NCBI RefSeq assembly: GCF_004296935.1
Contig: NZ_SCVH01000071.1
Coordinates: 1 to 55,848, forward strand
Direction of reading: 5' to 3'
Origin: Reyranella sp.
GTDB lineage: Bacteria; Pseudomonadota; Alphaproteobacteria; Reyranellales; Reyranellaceae
Length of the DNA stretch: 55,848 nucleotides
Shown: one piece after another, positions 41,464 to 50,241 of the stretch
How positions within the stretch are numbered: the stretch's first letter is position 1
Layout: each line of letters starts with the position of its first letter
Made by a program: the position numbers and the translations under genes
The notes under the pieces: model-generated
Seen by the model: the letters and a program-made list of their open reading frames with translations, nothing else
Database searches by the model: none
Told to the model about the DNA's origin: nothing

Positions 41464-43589
41464 CCGCGGCCTCTCCCCTCACCGCGCCGTGGCGCATCGG
41501 CGTCGATGTCGGCGGCACCTTCACCGACATGGTGCTGCGCGACTCCGCGGGCGCCGTGCGCATCTTCAAGGCGCCGTCGGTACCGGCCGATCCCAGCGAA
41601 GGCGTGCTGGGGGTGCTGCGGCTGGCGGCGCAACAGCTCGACCTGCCGCTGAGCGCCCTGCTGCGCGACTGCGCGCTGTTCGTGCACGGCTCGACAGTGG
41701 CCACCAACACCATCCTGGAAAAGAAGGGCGCCCGGGTCGGGATGCTGACGACCGGGGGTTTTCGCGATTCGCTCGAAATCCGCCGCGGCATCCGTGACAA
41801 CCAGTGGGACCATCGCGCGCCCTTCCCCGAGGTGCTGGTGCCACGCTATCTGCGCCTGCCGGTGCGCGGCCGGATCGGCGCCGACGGCCGGGAGCTGGCG
41901 GCGCTCAACCCCGACGACGTGGACGCGGCGGCCAAGGTCTTTACGGCCGAAGGCGTCGAGTCGGTCGCGGTCTGCCTGTTCAATTCCTTCCTCGACGGCG
42001 CGCACGAGCGCAGCGTCGGCGCGCAACTGGCCAAGAGCTGGAACGGCAAGTGGGTGTCGCTGTCGAGCGACGTCATGCCGACCATGGGCGAGTACGAGCG
42101 CGGCTCGACCGCCGTGGTCAACGCCTATGTGGCGCCCAAGGTGACGAGCTATCTCCAGGCGCTGGACGAGCAGCTGCGCCAGTTCGGCCTGCCGCGCTCG
42201 CTGCTGCTGCTGCAAAGCAACGGCGGCGCCGTCTCGGTGGATCAGGTGGCGGCGCGGCCGGTGATGCTGGTGCTCTCGGGCCCGGCGGCCGGCGTCGGCG
42301 CGCTGAAAGGCTGCGCGGCGCCCGGAGAGAAGGCCAACCTGATCTCGATGGAGATCGGCGGCACCAGTTGCGACGTCATGGTGATGGCGGGCGGCGAGGT
42401 GCCGGTGACGGACGCGCTCACCATCGACGGCTATCACCTCACGACGCCCTCGGTCGAGATCCACACCGTGGGCGCGGGTGGCGGCACGGTCGCCTGGGTC
42501 GACGACGCGGGGCTGCTGCATGTCGGCCCGCAGGGCGCGGGCGCCCGGCCCGGTCCCGCGGCCTATGGCCTGGGCGGCGAGAACCCGACCGTCACCGACG
42601 CGCAACTGGTGCTGGGGCGGCTCCGTCCCGGACCATTGGCCGGCGGCGCGGTCACGCTCGATGGCGCATTGGCGCGCAAGGCGGTGGAGACGAAACTGGC
42701 CAAGCCGCTCGGCCTCTCGGTCGAAGAGGCGGCGGCCGGCGTCATTCGGCTCCTGGAGCAGAACCTGCTGCATGCGGTGGAGCGGCTCAGCATCGAGCGC
42801 GGCCACAATCCCGCGACCTTCACCCTGGTGGCGGCCGGTGGCGCCGGGCCGATGCACGGCACTGCCGTCGCCCGCGCGCTGGGCTGCCGCCGCGCCCTGC
42901 TGCCGCGCGCCGCCGGCGCCTTCTGTGCGCTCGGCATGCTGCAGTCGGACGTGCGGCAGGATTACCTGCAGGTGTTCCTGGCCGATCTCGACAAGGCCGA
43001 GGTCGCCTCGCTCGAGGCAGGCTTCGCCCAGATCGAGGCGCGGGCCCGCGCGGCGCTGGCCAAGGACGGTTTCGGCGCCGACGCGGTCGTGATCGAGCGC
43101 GAGGTGGATCTTCGCTACGACGGGCAGCAATGGCCGGTGCGGGTGAGCATCGGCGGCGTGTTCGACGCGGCCGCCGCGCGAAAAGCCTTCGAGGCCGAGC
43201 ACCAGCGGCTGTTCGGCCATATCCAGCCCGGCGGCCGCATCGACATCACGGCGCTCAGGGTCGTGGGTCGCGGCCGGCTCGACTGGACGCCGCCGGCCGC
43301 GCGTCCGCCGCAAGCGGGCATGCCCAGGCCACGCGAAACCCGCAAGGTCTGGATCGATCCCGCAAACGGCTGGCGCGATGTGCCGATCTACGACGGCGCC
43401 GACCTCGCGCCCGGCTGCCGGCTAAAAGGTCCGCTGCTGGTCGAGGAGCGCACCATGACCGCCTTCGTCGGCCCGGCCGACGTGCTCGAAGTCGATTCGC
43501 GCGACGATTTCCTGGTTCATGTTGGTACAGCGCCACCTCCCCATTCAGATGGGGAGGTGCCCGCGTCTTCGCGGGCGGAGGGGTCATGA
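41460..43589 (+). CDS. Hydantoinase/oxoprolinase A subunit
   Basis: A 709-residue HyuA: N-terminal actin-like ATPase phosphate loop RIGVDVGGTFTDMV, FVHGSTVATNTILEKKGARVGMLTTGGFRD, VLSGPAAGVGALKG and ISMEIGGTSCDVMV. The final ~20 residues (APPPHSDGEVPASSRAEGS) are encoded by the palindromic repeat at 43531-43583 and are not part of the usual C-terminus. GTG 41460 overlaps the CoA-transferase stop. Pairs with hyuB. Confidence 0.93.
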   Translation: MTAASPLTAPWRIGVDVGGTFTDMVLRDSAGAVRIFKAPSVPADPSEGVLGVLRLAAQQLDLPLSALLRDCALFVHGSTVATNTILEKKGARVGMLTTGGFRDSLEIRRGIRDNQWDHRAPFPEVLVPRYLRLPVRGRIGADGRELAALNPDDVDAAAKVFTAEGVESVAVCLFNSFLDGAHERSVGAQLAKSWNGKWVSLSSDVMPTMGEYERGSTAVVNAYVAPKVTSYLQALDEQLRQFGLPRSLLLLQSNGGAVSVDQVAARPVMLVLSGPAAGVGALKGCAAPGEKANLISMEIGGTSCDVMVMAGGEVPVTDALTIDGYHLTTPSVEIHTVGAGGGTVAWVDDAGLLHVGPQGAGARPGPAAYGLGGENPTVTDAQLVLGRLRPGPLAGGAVTLDGALARKAVETKLAKPLGLSVEEAAAGVIRLLEQNLLHAVERLSIERGHNPATFTLVAAGGAGPMHGTAVARALGCRRALLPRAAGAFCALGMLQSDVRQDYLQVFLADLDKAEVASLEAGFAQIEARARAALAKDGFGADAVVIEREVDLRYDGQQWPVRVSIGGVFDAAAARKAFEAEHQRLFGHIQPGGRIDITALRVVGRGRLDWTPPAARPPQAGMPRPRETRKVWIDPANGWRDVPIYDGADLAPGCRLKGPLLVEERTMTAFVGPADVLEVDSRDDFLVHVGTAPPPHSDGEVPASSRAEGS
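43531..43583. repeat. Palindromic repeat family A, copy overlapping the hyuA end
   Basis: 11-bp hairpin CACCTCCCCAT / ATGGGGAGGTG (43534-43544 and 43549-43559), then a 6-bp hairpin CCCGCG-TCTT-CGCGGG (43560-43575), then CGGAGGGGTC. It encodes the last residues of HyuA. An inverted copy follows 22-30 bp downstream. Confidence 0.8.
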
Positions 43590-43611
43590 GCCGCACCGAG
43601 ACTGTTGCCCC

Positions 43612-43662
43612 TGACCCCTCCGTCGCGGATTACCGCGCCACCTCCCCATTTGAATGGGGAGG
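43612..43662. repeat. Palindromic repeat family A, inverted copy before hyuB
   Basis: TGACCCCTCCG, a CGCGG/CCGCG stem, then CCACCTCCCCATT / AATGGGGAGG (hairpin arms 43641-43650 and 43653-43662). It is the reverse-complement arrangement of the copy at 43531. Its right arm supplies GGGGAGGA, a strong ribosome-binding site, for a 5-codon ORF (43669-43686) that overlaps the hyuB start. Confidence 0.8.
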
Positions 43663-43682
43663 AAGCTGATGGAGCTTCTGCG

Positions 43683-45410
43683 ATGACCCTTGATCCCGTC
43701 ACCCTGGCGCTGGTGCAGAACCGGCTCGACCATATCTCGCACCAGATGGGCTGGGTGATGACGCGCACGGCGCGCTCGCCGATCTTCAGCCAGAGCCACG
43801 ACTTCTCCTGCTTCATCGCCGATGCGCGCGGCACGCTGATCAGCCAGGCCGACGGCATCCCGATCCATACCGGCGGCGGCGGCTTCGCCGTGCGCGCCAT
43901 CCTGCGCGACTTCAAGGATTCCATAGAGCCCGAGGATGTGTTCCTGCTGAACGATCCCTACACCGCCGGCGGCAACCACCTGCCGGACTGGGTGATCGCG
44001 CGACCGGTGTTCGTGAAAGGCAGGCTGGTGGCCTTCACCTGCAACCGCGCCCACCAGGCCGATATCGGCGGCGGGGCGGCTGGCACTTATAATTCGGCGG
44101 CAACGGAAATTTTCCACGAAGGCATTCGCCTGCCGGTGCTGAAGCTGATCGAGGGCGGCAAGGTACGCGACGACCTGTGGCGCCTGCTGCTGCTCAACAC
44201 CCGCCTGCCCGAGGCGCTGGATGGCGACCTGCGCGCCATGATCGGCTCGACCCGCATCGGCGCCGAACGGCTGGCGCTACTGGTCGAGGAGCTGGGCGGC
44301 GAGCGCGCCGACGACTTCTTCGAGGGCGTGCTCGACCACGCCGACCGCCGTTTCCGCACCTGCATCGATCGCCTGGCCCCAGGCGTCTGGCGGGCCGAGG
44401 AGCCGGTCGACAACGACTGCTTCGAGCCGATCGACGGCCGCATCGTGGTCACGCTGACGGTCAAGGACCAGCGCATGATCGTCGACTTCGCGGGCACGAG
44501 CCCGCAGATCCGTGGCTTCAAGAACAGTTCGATCGCCAACTCGACCTCGGCGGTGTTCATGTCGCTCGCCTCGTTCTTCGAACCCGACCTGCCCAAGAAC
44601 GAAGGCGCTTTCCGCAGCGTCGAGATTCGTTTGCCCGAGGGCACGCTGGTGAATGCGCGGCCGCCGGCGCCGATGACCATGAACACGGTGTTCGTGGCGC
44701 ACGAGATCATCCACGCGATGTGGAAGGCGCTCGCCCAGGCGCTGCCGGAGCGCGCCTCGGCCGGCTGGTCGAAGGCGGTGCATGCCGTGACCGCCGGGCT
44801 GCGTCCGGATGGCGGGCGCTACGTGATGTATCAATGGGCCGGCGCGCCCGCGGGCGGCGGTGTCGAAGGCCGCGACGGCTTTCACCTGATCGGCCATCTC
44901 ATCACCCTGGGCGGCCTCACCCTGCCCAACCTCGAAACCTACGAGCAGCTCTATCCCGTGCGCTTCAAGCGGCAGGAGCTGCGCTGCGACACCGCCGGCC
45001 CCGGCCGTTTCCGTGGCGGCGCGGGCTGCGACTACGAGGTCGAGATCTTTACGCCGGCCGACTATGCCTTCCGCGGCGAAGGCGTGGGCGCGCCGTCGAG
45101 CTTCGGCGTCGCCGGCGGCCGCGCCGGCTCGGGCGGCGAGGTGATCCTGACGCTCGCCGACGGCCAGCACATCCAGGCGCCGAAGTACGGCGTCGAGCGC
45201 CATGGCGCCGGCAGCTATCGCGCGCTGTCACCGGGCGGCGGCGGCTATGGCGATCCCGCGACTCGCGATCCCGCACGCGTGCTGCGCGACGTGCGCGACG
45301 GCGTGGTGAGCGCGGCCGGCGCCGAGCGCGACTATCGCGTGGCGATTGCCGCCGATGGCCGGGCCATCGACGAGAAGCGCACAGCTGCCCTGCGGTCCGG
45401 CGCCTCCTGA
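43683..45410 (+). CDS. Hydantoinase/oxoprolinase B subunit
   Basis: A 575-residue HyuB: MTLDPVTLALVQNRLDHISHQMGWVMTRTARSPIFSQSHDFSCFI, LNDPYTAGGNHLPD, and the C-terminal RFRGGAGCDYEVEIF and ALSPGGGGYGDP. With HyuA it forms an ATP-dependent amidohydrolase. ATG 43683 lies 9 nt after a GGAG and overlaps a mini-ORF stop (ATGA). An upstream in-frame start (43605) reads through the repeat and is unlikely. Confidence 0.93.
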   Translation: MTLDPVTLALVQNRLDHISHQMGWVMTRTARSPIFSQSHDFSCFIADARGTLISQADGIPIHTGGGGFAVRAILRDFKDSIEPEDVFLLNDPYTAGGNHLPDWVIARPVFVKGRLVAFTCNRAHQADIGGGAAGTYNSAATEIFHEGIRLPVLKLIEGGKVRDDLWRLLLLNTRLPEALDGDLRAMIGSTRIGAERLALLVEELGGERADDFFEGVLDHADRRFRTCIDRLAPGVWRAEEPVDNDCFEPIDGRIVVTLTVKDQRMIVDFAGTSPQIRGFKNSSIANSTSAVFMSLASFFEPDLPKNEGAFRSVEIRLPEGTLVNARPPAPMTMNTVFVAHEIIHAMWKALAQALPERASAGWSKAVHAVTAGLRPDGGRYVMYQWAGAPAGGGVEGRDGFHLIGHLITLGGLTLPNLETYEQLYPVRFKRQELRCDTAGPGRFRGGAGCDYEVEIFTPADYAFRGEGVGAPSSFGVAGGRAGSGGEVILTLADGQHIQAPKYGVERHGAGSYRALSPGGGGYGDPATRDPARVLRDVRDGVVSAAGAERDYRVAIAADGRAIDEKRTAALRSGAS

Positions 45411-45436
45411 AAGACTGTTTCTCGTCCCGCGCCGCC

Positions 45437-45559
45437 TCAGCCGCGGAAATTGTCCCAGCCGCCGCGCGACGGCGTGGCATAGCGGCCGTCCTCGCCCGGC
45501 ACCGACTTGCAGCCGGCGAGCGCCAGGATGGCAACGATCAGAACCAGGAGTCTCGTCAT
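45437..45559 (-). CDS. 40-residue lipoprotein
   Basis: MTRLLVLIVAILALAGCKS has a classic signal with lipobox LAGC; the mature part is only about 24 residues (VPGEDGRYATPSRGGWDNFRG). ATG 45559 to TGA 45439-45437. Below common size cut-offs. A TTGA-N6-TCAA box (45617-45630) is centred about 65 bp upstream. Confidence 0.75.
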   Translation of the reverse strand: MTRLLVLIVAILALAGCKSVPGEDGRYATPSRGGWDNFRG

Positions 45560-45616
45560 GGCCTCCGCCCCGGAGTGCTGCACAGGGTAAGTAGACCGGC
45601 GCCACGTCCCGGCGCC

Positions 45617-45630
45617 TTGACCTGGCTCAA
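45617..45630. promoter_or_regulatory. Possible FNR/FixK-like box (TTGACCTGGCTCAA)
   Basis: Core TTGA-N6-TCAA palindrome at the end of nadC, centred 64 bp before the 40-residue lipoprotein start. It has one more mismatch to the anaerobox than the other two boxes. Lower confidence. Confidence 0.4.
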
Positions 45631-46520
45631 GCCGCCGTGGGACGGGCTTCGCGGCTGCGGTCCCATCTGAGGCGCCGCCAGTCGAGACCGATGTCGAGCA
45701 CCTGGGCGCTGTGCGTCAGCCAACCCGCCGAGATGAGATCGACGCCGGCGGCGGCGATGGCCGGCGCCGTGGCCGGAGTGATTCGGCCGGAGGCCTCGGC
45801 GATGGCACGCCCGGCGATGCGGCGCACCGCCTCGGCCAGCATATCGGGGCCCATGTTGTCGAGCAGCACGGCGTCCGGTCCCTCGCGCAGCGCCTCGTCG
45901 AGCTGATCGAGCGAATCGACCTCGACCTCGATCTTCACCAGATGGCCGACGCCGGCACGGGCGGCACGGATGGACGCCGCCACGCCACCGGCCGCGGCGA
46001 TGTGGTTGTCCTTGATCAGCACGGCATCGTCCAAACCGAAGCGGTGGTTGACGCCGCCGCCGGCCCGCACGGCATATTTCTGCAGCGCGCGCAGGCCGGG
46101 CAGGGTCTTGCGCGTGCAGCAGATGCGGGCCTTGTGGCCCTGCACGGCCTCGACCAGCGTCGCCGTCGCGGTGGCGACACCGCTCAGGTGTCCGAGGAAA
46201 TTGAGCGCCACGCGCTCGGCCGTCAGCATGCCGCGGGCGGGGCCGGCGATGATGGCAATGCGGTCGCCCGGCACCAGCCGGGAACCGTCGGGCCGCTCGA
46301 TCGCGATTTCGATCGCTGGATCGACCAGGCGGAAGGCGAGTGCCGCGGCATCGAGGCCAGCCACGACGCCGGGCTGGCGCGCGACCAGCGCCGTCTCGGC
46401 CCAGGCTGCGGCCGGCACAATGGCGTCGGTGGTGAGGTCGCCGGCGCGGCCGAGATCTTCCAGGAGGGCGGCGCGCACCTGCGGCTCGAGCATCAGGAGG
46501 GGCAGCGGGGACAAGTTCAT
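45627..46520 (-). CDS. nadC: Nicotinate-nucleotide pyrophosphorylase (carboxylating)
   Basis: A 297-residue quinolinate phosphoribosyltransferase: ALLEDLGRAGDLTTDAIVP, RKTLPGLRALQKYAVRAGGGVNHRFGLDDAVLIKDNHIAAAG and VKIEVEVDSLDQ. It converts quinolinate and PRPP to nicotinate mononucleotide and CO2. Lies 10 bp after nadA on the same strand, forming the nadA-nadC operon; no nadB in the window. Confidence 0.96.
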   Translation of the reverse strand: MNLSPLPLLMLEPQVRAALLEDLGRAGDLTTDAIVPAAAWAETALVARQPGVVAGLDAAALAFRLVDPAIEIAIERPDGSRLVPGDRIAIIAGPARGMLTAERVALNFLGHLSGVATATATLVEAVQGHKARICCTRKTLPGLRALQKYAVRAGGGVNHRFGLDDAVLIKDNHIAAAGGVAASIRAARAGVGHLVKIEVEVDSLDQLDEALREGPDAVLLDNMGPDMLAEAVRRIAGRAIAEASGRITPATAPAIAAAGVDLISAGWLTHSAQVLDIGLDWRRLRWDRSREARPTAA

Positions 46521-46530
46521 GATGCTCTCC

Positions 46531-47505
46531 TCAGTGGACGGCCAGCATGCGTTCGACGGCGCGGCGGGCAGGTTCGGCGACAGCGGGATCGATCGTCACC
46601 TCGTGGCTCATGGTTTCGAGCGCACGGCGGATTTTGGGCAGGGTGATGCGTTTCATGTGTGGGCAGAGGTTGCAGGGCCGCACGAACTCGATCTCGGGAT
46701 GAAGGGCCGCGATGTTGTCGCTCATCGAGCATTCGGTCATCAGAACGACGCGGCCCGGCCGCTCGCGCTCGACATAGTCGGCCATCGCCGCCGTGGAGCC
46801 CGCAAAGTCGGCCTCGGCAACGACCTCGGGCGGGCATTCGGGATGGGCCAGCACCACGACACCGGGATGGCCGGCGCGCACCTGGCGCACATCGGCGGCA
46901 GAGAAGCGCTCGTGGACCTCGCAGTGGCCGGCCCAGGTGATGACCTCGACGTCGGTTTCGCGCGCGATGTTCTGCGCCAGATATTCGTCGGGCAGCATGA
47001 TGACCTTGGGCACGCCCAGGCTCTCGACGATCTTTTTGGCATTGCCCGAGGTGCAGCAGATGTCGCTCTCGGCCTTCACCGCCGCCGAGGTGTTGACGTA
47101 GGTGACGATGGGTACGCCCGGCCAGCGCTGGCGCAGCAGGCGCACATCCTGGGCGATGATGGATTCAGCCAGCGAGCAGCCGGCCCGGAGGTCCGGAATG
47201 AGCACGGTGCGCGAAGGATTCAGAAGCTTGGCGGTCTCGGCCATGAAATGGACGCCCGCCAGCACGATCACCTCGGCATCGGTCTTCATCGCCTCGCGTG
47301 CGAGCGCCAGGCTGTCGCCCACGATGTCGGCGACGCCGTGGAAGATCTCCGGCGTTTGATAGTTGTGCGCCAGGATGACGGCGTTCTTCTCGCGCTTCAG
47401 CGCCAGGATGGCGTCGACGTCGGGCGCGAACTCGGACCATTCGGCCGGCAGGATCACCGACCTCACCTTGTCGTAGAGCTGGGCGGTCTGGAGGAAAGCG
47501 TTCAT
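46531..47505 (-). CDS. nadA: Quinolinate synthase
   Basis: A 324-residue Nad[69 protein letters not shown] and [11 protein letters not shown]. The [4Fe-4S] cysteines are in these Cys motifs and CNLCPHMKR. Condenses iminoaspartate with dihydroxyacetone phosphate. Two tandem palindromes lie directly upstream (47516-47563). Confidence 0.96.
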   Translation of the reverse strand: MNAFLQTAQLYDKVRSVILPAEWSEFAPDVDAILALKREKNAVILAHNYQTPEIFHGVADIVGDSLALAREAMKTDAEVIVLAGVHFMAETAKLLNPSRTVLIPDLRAGCSLAESIIAQDVRLLRQRWPGVPIVTYVNTSAAVKAESDICCTSGNAKKIVESLGVPKVIMLPDEYLAQNIARETDVEVITWAGHCEVHERFSAADVRQVRAGHPGVVVLAHPECPPEVVAEADFAGSTAAMADYVERERPGRVVLMTECSMSDNIAALHPEIEFVRPCNLCPHMKRITLPKIRRALETMSHEVTIDPAVAEPARRAVERMLAVH

Positions 47506-47515
47506 GGGGCACCTA

Positions 47516-47573
47516 TTATGCTCACTATGAGCATTTATAGTCTTATGCTATGAACGAGCATAAATCGCGTCAA
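47516..47573 (-). promoter_or_regulatory. nadA promoter with tandem NadQ-like operators
   Basis: Two 21-bp sites with the same layout, TTATGCT-N7-AGCATWW: 47516-47536 and 47543-47563, centres 27 bp apart. On the minus strand a promoter -35 TTGACG (47568-47573), 17-bp spacer, and weak -10 TAGCAT (47545-47550) overlaps the upstream site. A nadQ-like gene lies 0.6 kb away. Confidence 0.8.
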
Positions 47574-47626
47574 GCCCCTGAATTCCCGATTTCGACAAGC
47601 GGCCGGCCGTCGCCTAGAAGGGCGGC

Positions 47627-48121
47627 ATGCGTAGCCTCTTCACGATCGTCGCCGGTTTCGTGGCGCTCACCACCGGAACGGGCGCAGGGGCCCAGACACC
47701 CACCGTCACCGATCCCCAGGCCTATTGCCGGACGGCCGGCACGGTCGACATGCCGGACCGGCAGTTCACCCCGGACAAGACTCCGGAGTGGATGGTGGCG
47801 CCGTTCGTCAATCCGCAATACCCGCGGGCGATCTACGGTATCTCCTGGCGCTGCGTAAGCGGCAATGTGCTGGTCTGCCAGAACGCCCAGAGTCCGTCGT
47901 GCCTGAAGGCCAACACCGACCGCACGCCCACACCCGGCATGCGCGACTTCTGCCGCAGCAACTCCAACTCACCGGTCATCCCGCGAGTCGTGATGGGCAC
48001 GGAACGCATGCTGGCCTATGACTGGATCTGCCGCGGGTCTGAGCCCGCGATCGCCAAGGAAACCCGGCTCGACGCCCAGGGCTTCGTCGCCGCCGACTGG
48101 AAGCGCGTCAGCCCGAAATAG
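47627..48121 (+). CDS. Secreted Cys-containing protein of unknown function
   Basis: A 164-residue protein with a signal peptide (MRSLFTIVAGFVALTTGTGAGA-QTP). The mature part has seven or so Cys (YCRTAG, WRCVSG, LVCQNA, PSCLKAN, DFCRSN, WICRGS), suggesting disulfides in the periplasm; the ...DWICRGSEP end is notable. No family recognised. Convergent with the nadQ-like gene, 3-nt gap. Confidence 0.7.
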   Translation: MRSLFTIVAGFVALTTGTGAGAQTPTVTDPQAYCRTAGTVDMPDRQFTPDKTPEWMVAPFVNPQYPRAIYGISWRCVSGNVLVCQNAQSPSCLKANTDRTPTPGMRDFCRSNSNSPVIPRVVMGTERMLAYDWICRGSEPAIAKETRLDAQGFVAADWKRVSPK

Positions 48122-48124
48122 CCC

Positions 48125-49057
48125 TCAGGAAGATCGGGAGAGCGGCAGCTTGCTGCCGGCGACGGCGCGCTCGATCACGATCTCGCGGCGGAAGCGGTAG
48201 AGCCTGGCCGGCCGGCCACCGGTTTCAGCCGAGACGGCGCCGGTCTCCTCGACCAGGCCCTGCTGGTCGATCAGCCGGCGGAAGTTCTGCTTGTGCAGCG
48301 GCCGCCCGGCCAGCGCTTCGACGGCAAGCTGGAGCTGGCCCAGGGTGAAATCGGGCGGCATCAACTCGAACACCACGGGCCGGTACTTGATCTTGGCCCG
48401 GAGCCTCGCGATGCCGGTGGCCAGGATGCGGCGGTGGTCGTAGTGCATCGGCGCGCCCGGCAAGGGATCGGCGATCGGCCGACGCGCGGCGGCTTCCGGC
48501 ACGAGGCCTGCCTCGTAAAGCAGCTCGTAGCGCTGCAGCACCAGGTCCTCGTTCCAAGTCGCGTCGGCAAAATTGACCTCGACCCGTTGCCGGCGCTCGC
48601 GCTTGGTCATCGCGTTCGCGGCCGCGTCGATCCAGCGGCGCAGCCGCGGCAGGAGCTGCCGAGACAACACGGCCGGCGTGCCGCCGCGCCAGTCCTCCCA
48701 CGGGAAGTAGCGGTACCAGCTCTGCCAGCCGGGCTCATGCTCGCCCGCCGCCGCGCGTTCTCGCGTGAGACCGAGATAGGAGATCGACACGATGCGCCTG
48801 CCCAGGGTGGCCGCGGCCCGCGAGCGGTCGGCGAAGGTGTAGAGCTGCTCGACATAGCCCAGCGGATGATGGGTCTGGCGCTCGACCCAGGCCCGCAACC
48901 CGGTCTGCAGGGTCGGATGATCGCCCTCGAACGGCCCCGATGGCAGCAGCGCGCCGTTCTCGAGGGTCAGCACCTGCGGCTCGTCGCCAATCAACGCGAC
49001 CAGCACCGCATTGAGTTCGATGGCGACGGCACGGGGCCGGTTGGCGGCAGGCGGCAT
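48125..49057 (-). CDS. nadQ: NadQ-like NAD biosynthesis regulator (Nudix-like domain plus winged HTH)
   Basis: A 310-residue protein with the COG4111/NadQ layout: an N-terminal Nudix-like domain (AIELNAVLVALIGDEPQVLTLENG to LYTFADRSR) and a C-terminal wHTH domain (FELMPPDFTLGQLQLAVEALAGRPLHKQNFRRL), ending with a basic wing. NadQ proteins repress nadABC in alphaproteobacteria. It starts 5 nt after the monooxygenase stop, so it is probably cotranscribed with that gene. It likely binds the nadA operators 0.6 kb away. Confidence 0.85.
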   Translation of the reverse strand: MPPAANRPRAVAIELNAVLVALIGDEPQVLTLENGALLPSGPFEGDHPTLQTGLRAWVERQTHHPLGYVEQLYTFADRSRAAATLGRRIVSISYLGLTRERAAAGEHEPGWQSWYRYFPWEDWRGGTPAVLSRQLLPRLRRWIDAAANAMTKRERRQRVEVNFADATWNEDLVLQRYELLYEAGLVPEAAARRPIADPLPGAPMHYDHRRILATGIARLRAKIKYRPVVFELMPPDFTLGQLQLAVEALAGRPLHKQNFRRLIDQQGLVEETGAVSAETGGRPARLYRFRREIVIERAVAGSKLPLSRSS

Positions 49058-49062
49058 GTCGT

Positions 49063-50241
49063 TCAGTCGAGCCCGTTGCCGCCGTAGAGCCATTCGAGCG
49101 TATCGAGCCACTGATCCTGGCTCTTGGCGTTCATGAGCACATTGCGCAGCGCGGCGTGCGGGCCGTCGGGATGATAGACGTGATCGCCCATGGCGCGTGA
49201 CATCAGCTGCACCCGCGCGGTGCGCAGCACGCGGCGGGTCTTGTAGGTGGCAAGGCCAGCCTCGAGGGAATCGTAACGGGACAGCGAGTCTGCCAGACAG
49301 ACCGCATCCTCCATCGCCATGCAGGCGCCCTGCGCCATGTACTGCATCATGGGATGCGCGGCATCGCCCAGCAGCGCCACGCGGCCGTCGACCCACTGGT
49401 CGATGGGATCGCGGTCACACAGCACCCACATGTGCCAGTCCTTGCCGTGGCGGATGATGTTCTGCGCCCGCTCGCAGACGTGGGTAAAGCCCCTCCGCAC
49501 CTCCTCGACGGGCACCGGCTTGCCGGCGACCGGCTCGGGCGCGTGATTGTGGTAGGTGACGACGAGGTTGAAAACCTTCCAGCCCGACAGCGGGTAGTGG
49601 ACGATGTGGCACTTGGGGCCGGCCCACAAAGTGGCGGCGTTCCAGCGCAAGTCCTCCGGCATCTGCTCGAGCGGGATCACCGAGCGATAGGTGGTGTGGC
49701 CCGAGACGCGCGGCGCGCCGTCGCCCGCGACCTGGCCGCGGACGTTGGACCACAGGCCGTCGGCGCCGATCAGGGCGCGTCCTTTCACCGTATCGCCGTT
49801 GCCCAGCATGGCCGTGACGCTGCTTCCATCCTGGTCATAGCCGTCGACCTGGGCCTGCGTCCTGAGGTCGATCAGGGAATGGTCCTGACAGGCCTTCAGC
49901 AGCACGCCGTGCAAGTCGCCGCGATGGACGACGGCGTAGGGATTGCCAAAGCGGGCACGGAATTTGTCGCCGAGGTCGATATGGGTGATCTCACCGTCGG
50001 CGATGGCATCCATCAGCCTGAGGCTGTCGATATAGACCGCCATGCCGCGTGCCGCCTCGCCGACGCCCAGGCGATCGAAGCAGTGGAAGGCGTTGGGCCC
50101 GAGCTGGATGCCGGCGCCAATCTCGCCGAGCTTGGAAGCCTTCTCCAGCACCAGCGAGGCGATGCCCTTCTGGGCCAACGCCAGGGCGGCCGCCAGGCCG
50201 CCGATGCCGCCGCCGGCGATGAGAACTTTATCTGGGTCCAC
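49063..50241 (-). CDS. FAD-dependent monooxygenase (3-hydroxybenzoate 6-hydroxylase-like)
   Basis: A 392-residue class A flavin hydroxylase: VLIAGGGIGGLAAALALAQKG, GIQLGPNAFHCFDRLGV, GADGLWSNVRGQVAG and VALLGDAAHPMMQYMAQGACMAMEDA. Closest to 3-hydroxybenzoate 6-hydroxylase/salicylate hydroxylase groups. GTG 50241 overlaps the upstream CoA-transferase end by 14 nt. nadQ follows within 5 nt. Confidence 0.88.
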   Translation of the reverse strand: MDPDKVLIAGGGIGGLAAALALAQKGIASLVLEKASKLGEIGAGIQLGPNAFHCFDRLGVGEAARGMAVYIDSLRLMDAIADGEITHIDLGDKFRARFGNPYAVVHRGDLHGVLLKACQDHSLIDLRTQAQVDGYDQDGSSVTAMLGNGDTVKGRALIGADGLWSNVRGQVAGDGAPRVSGHTTYRSVIPLEQMPEDLRWNAATLWAGPKCHIVHYPLSGWKVFNLVVTYHNHAPEPVAGKPVPVEEVRRGFTHVCERAQNIIRHGKDWHMWVLCDRDPIDQWVDGRVALLGDAAHPMMQYMAQGACMAMEDAVCLADSLSRYDSLEAGLATYKTRRVLRTARVQLMSRAMGDHVYHPDGPHAALRNVLMNAKSQDQWLDTLEWLYGGNGLD

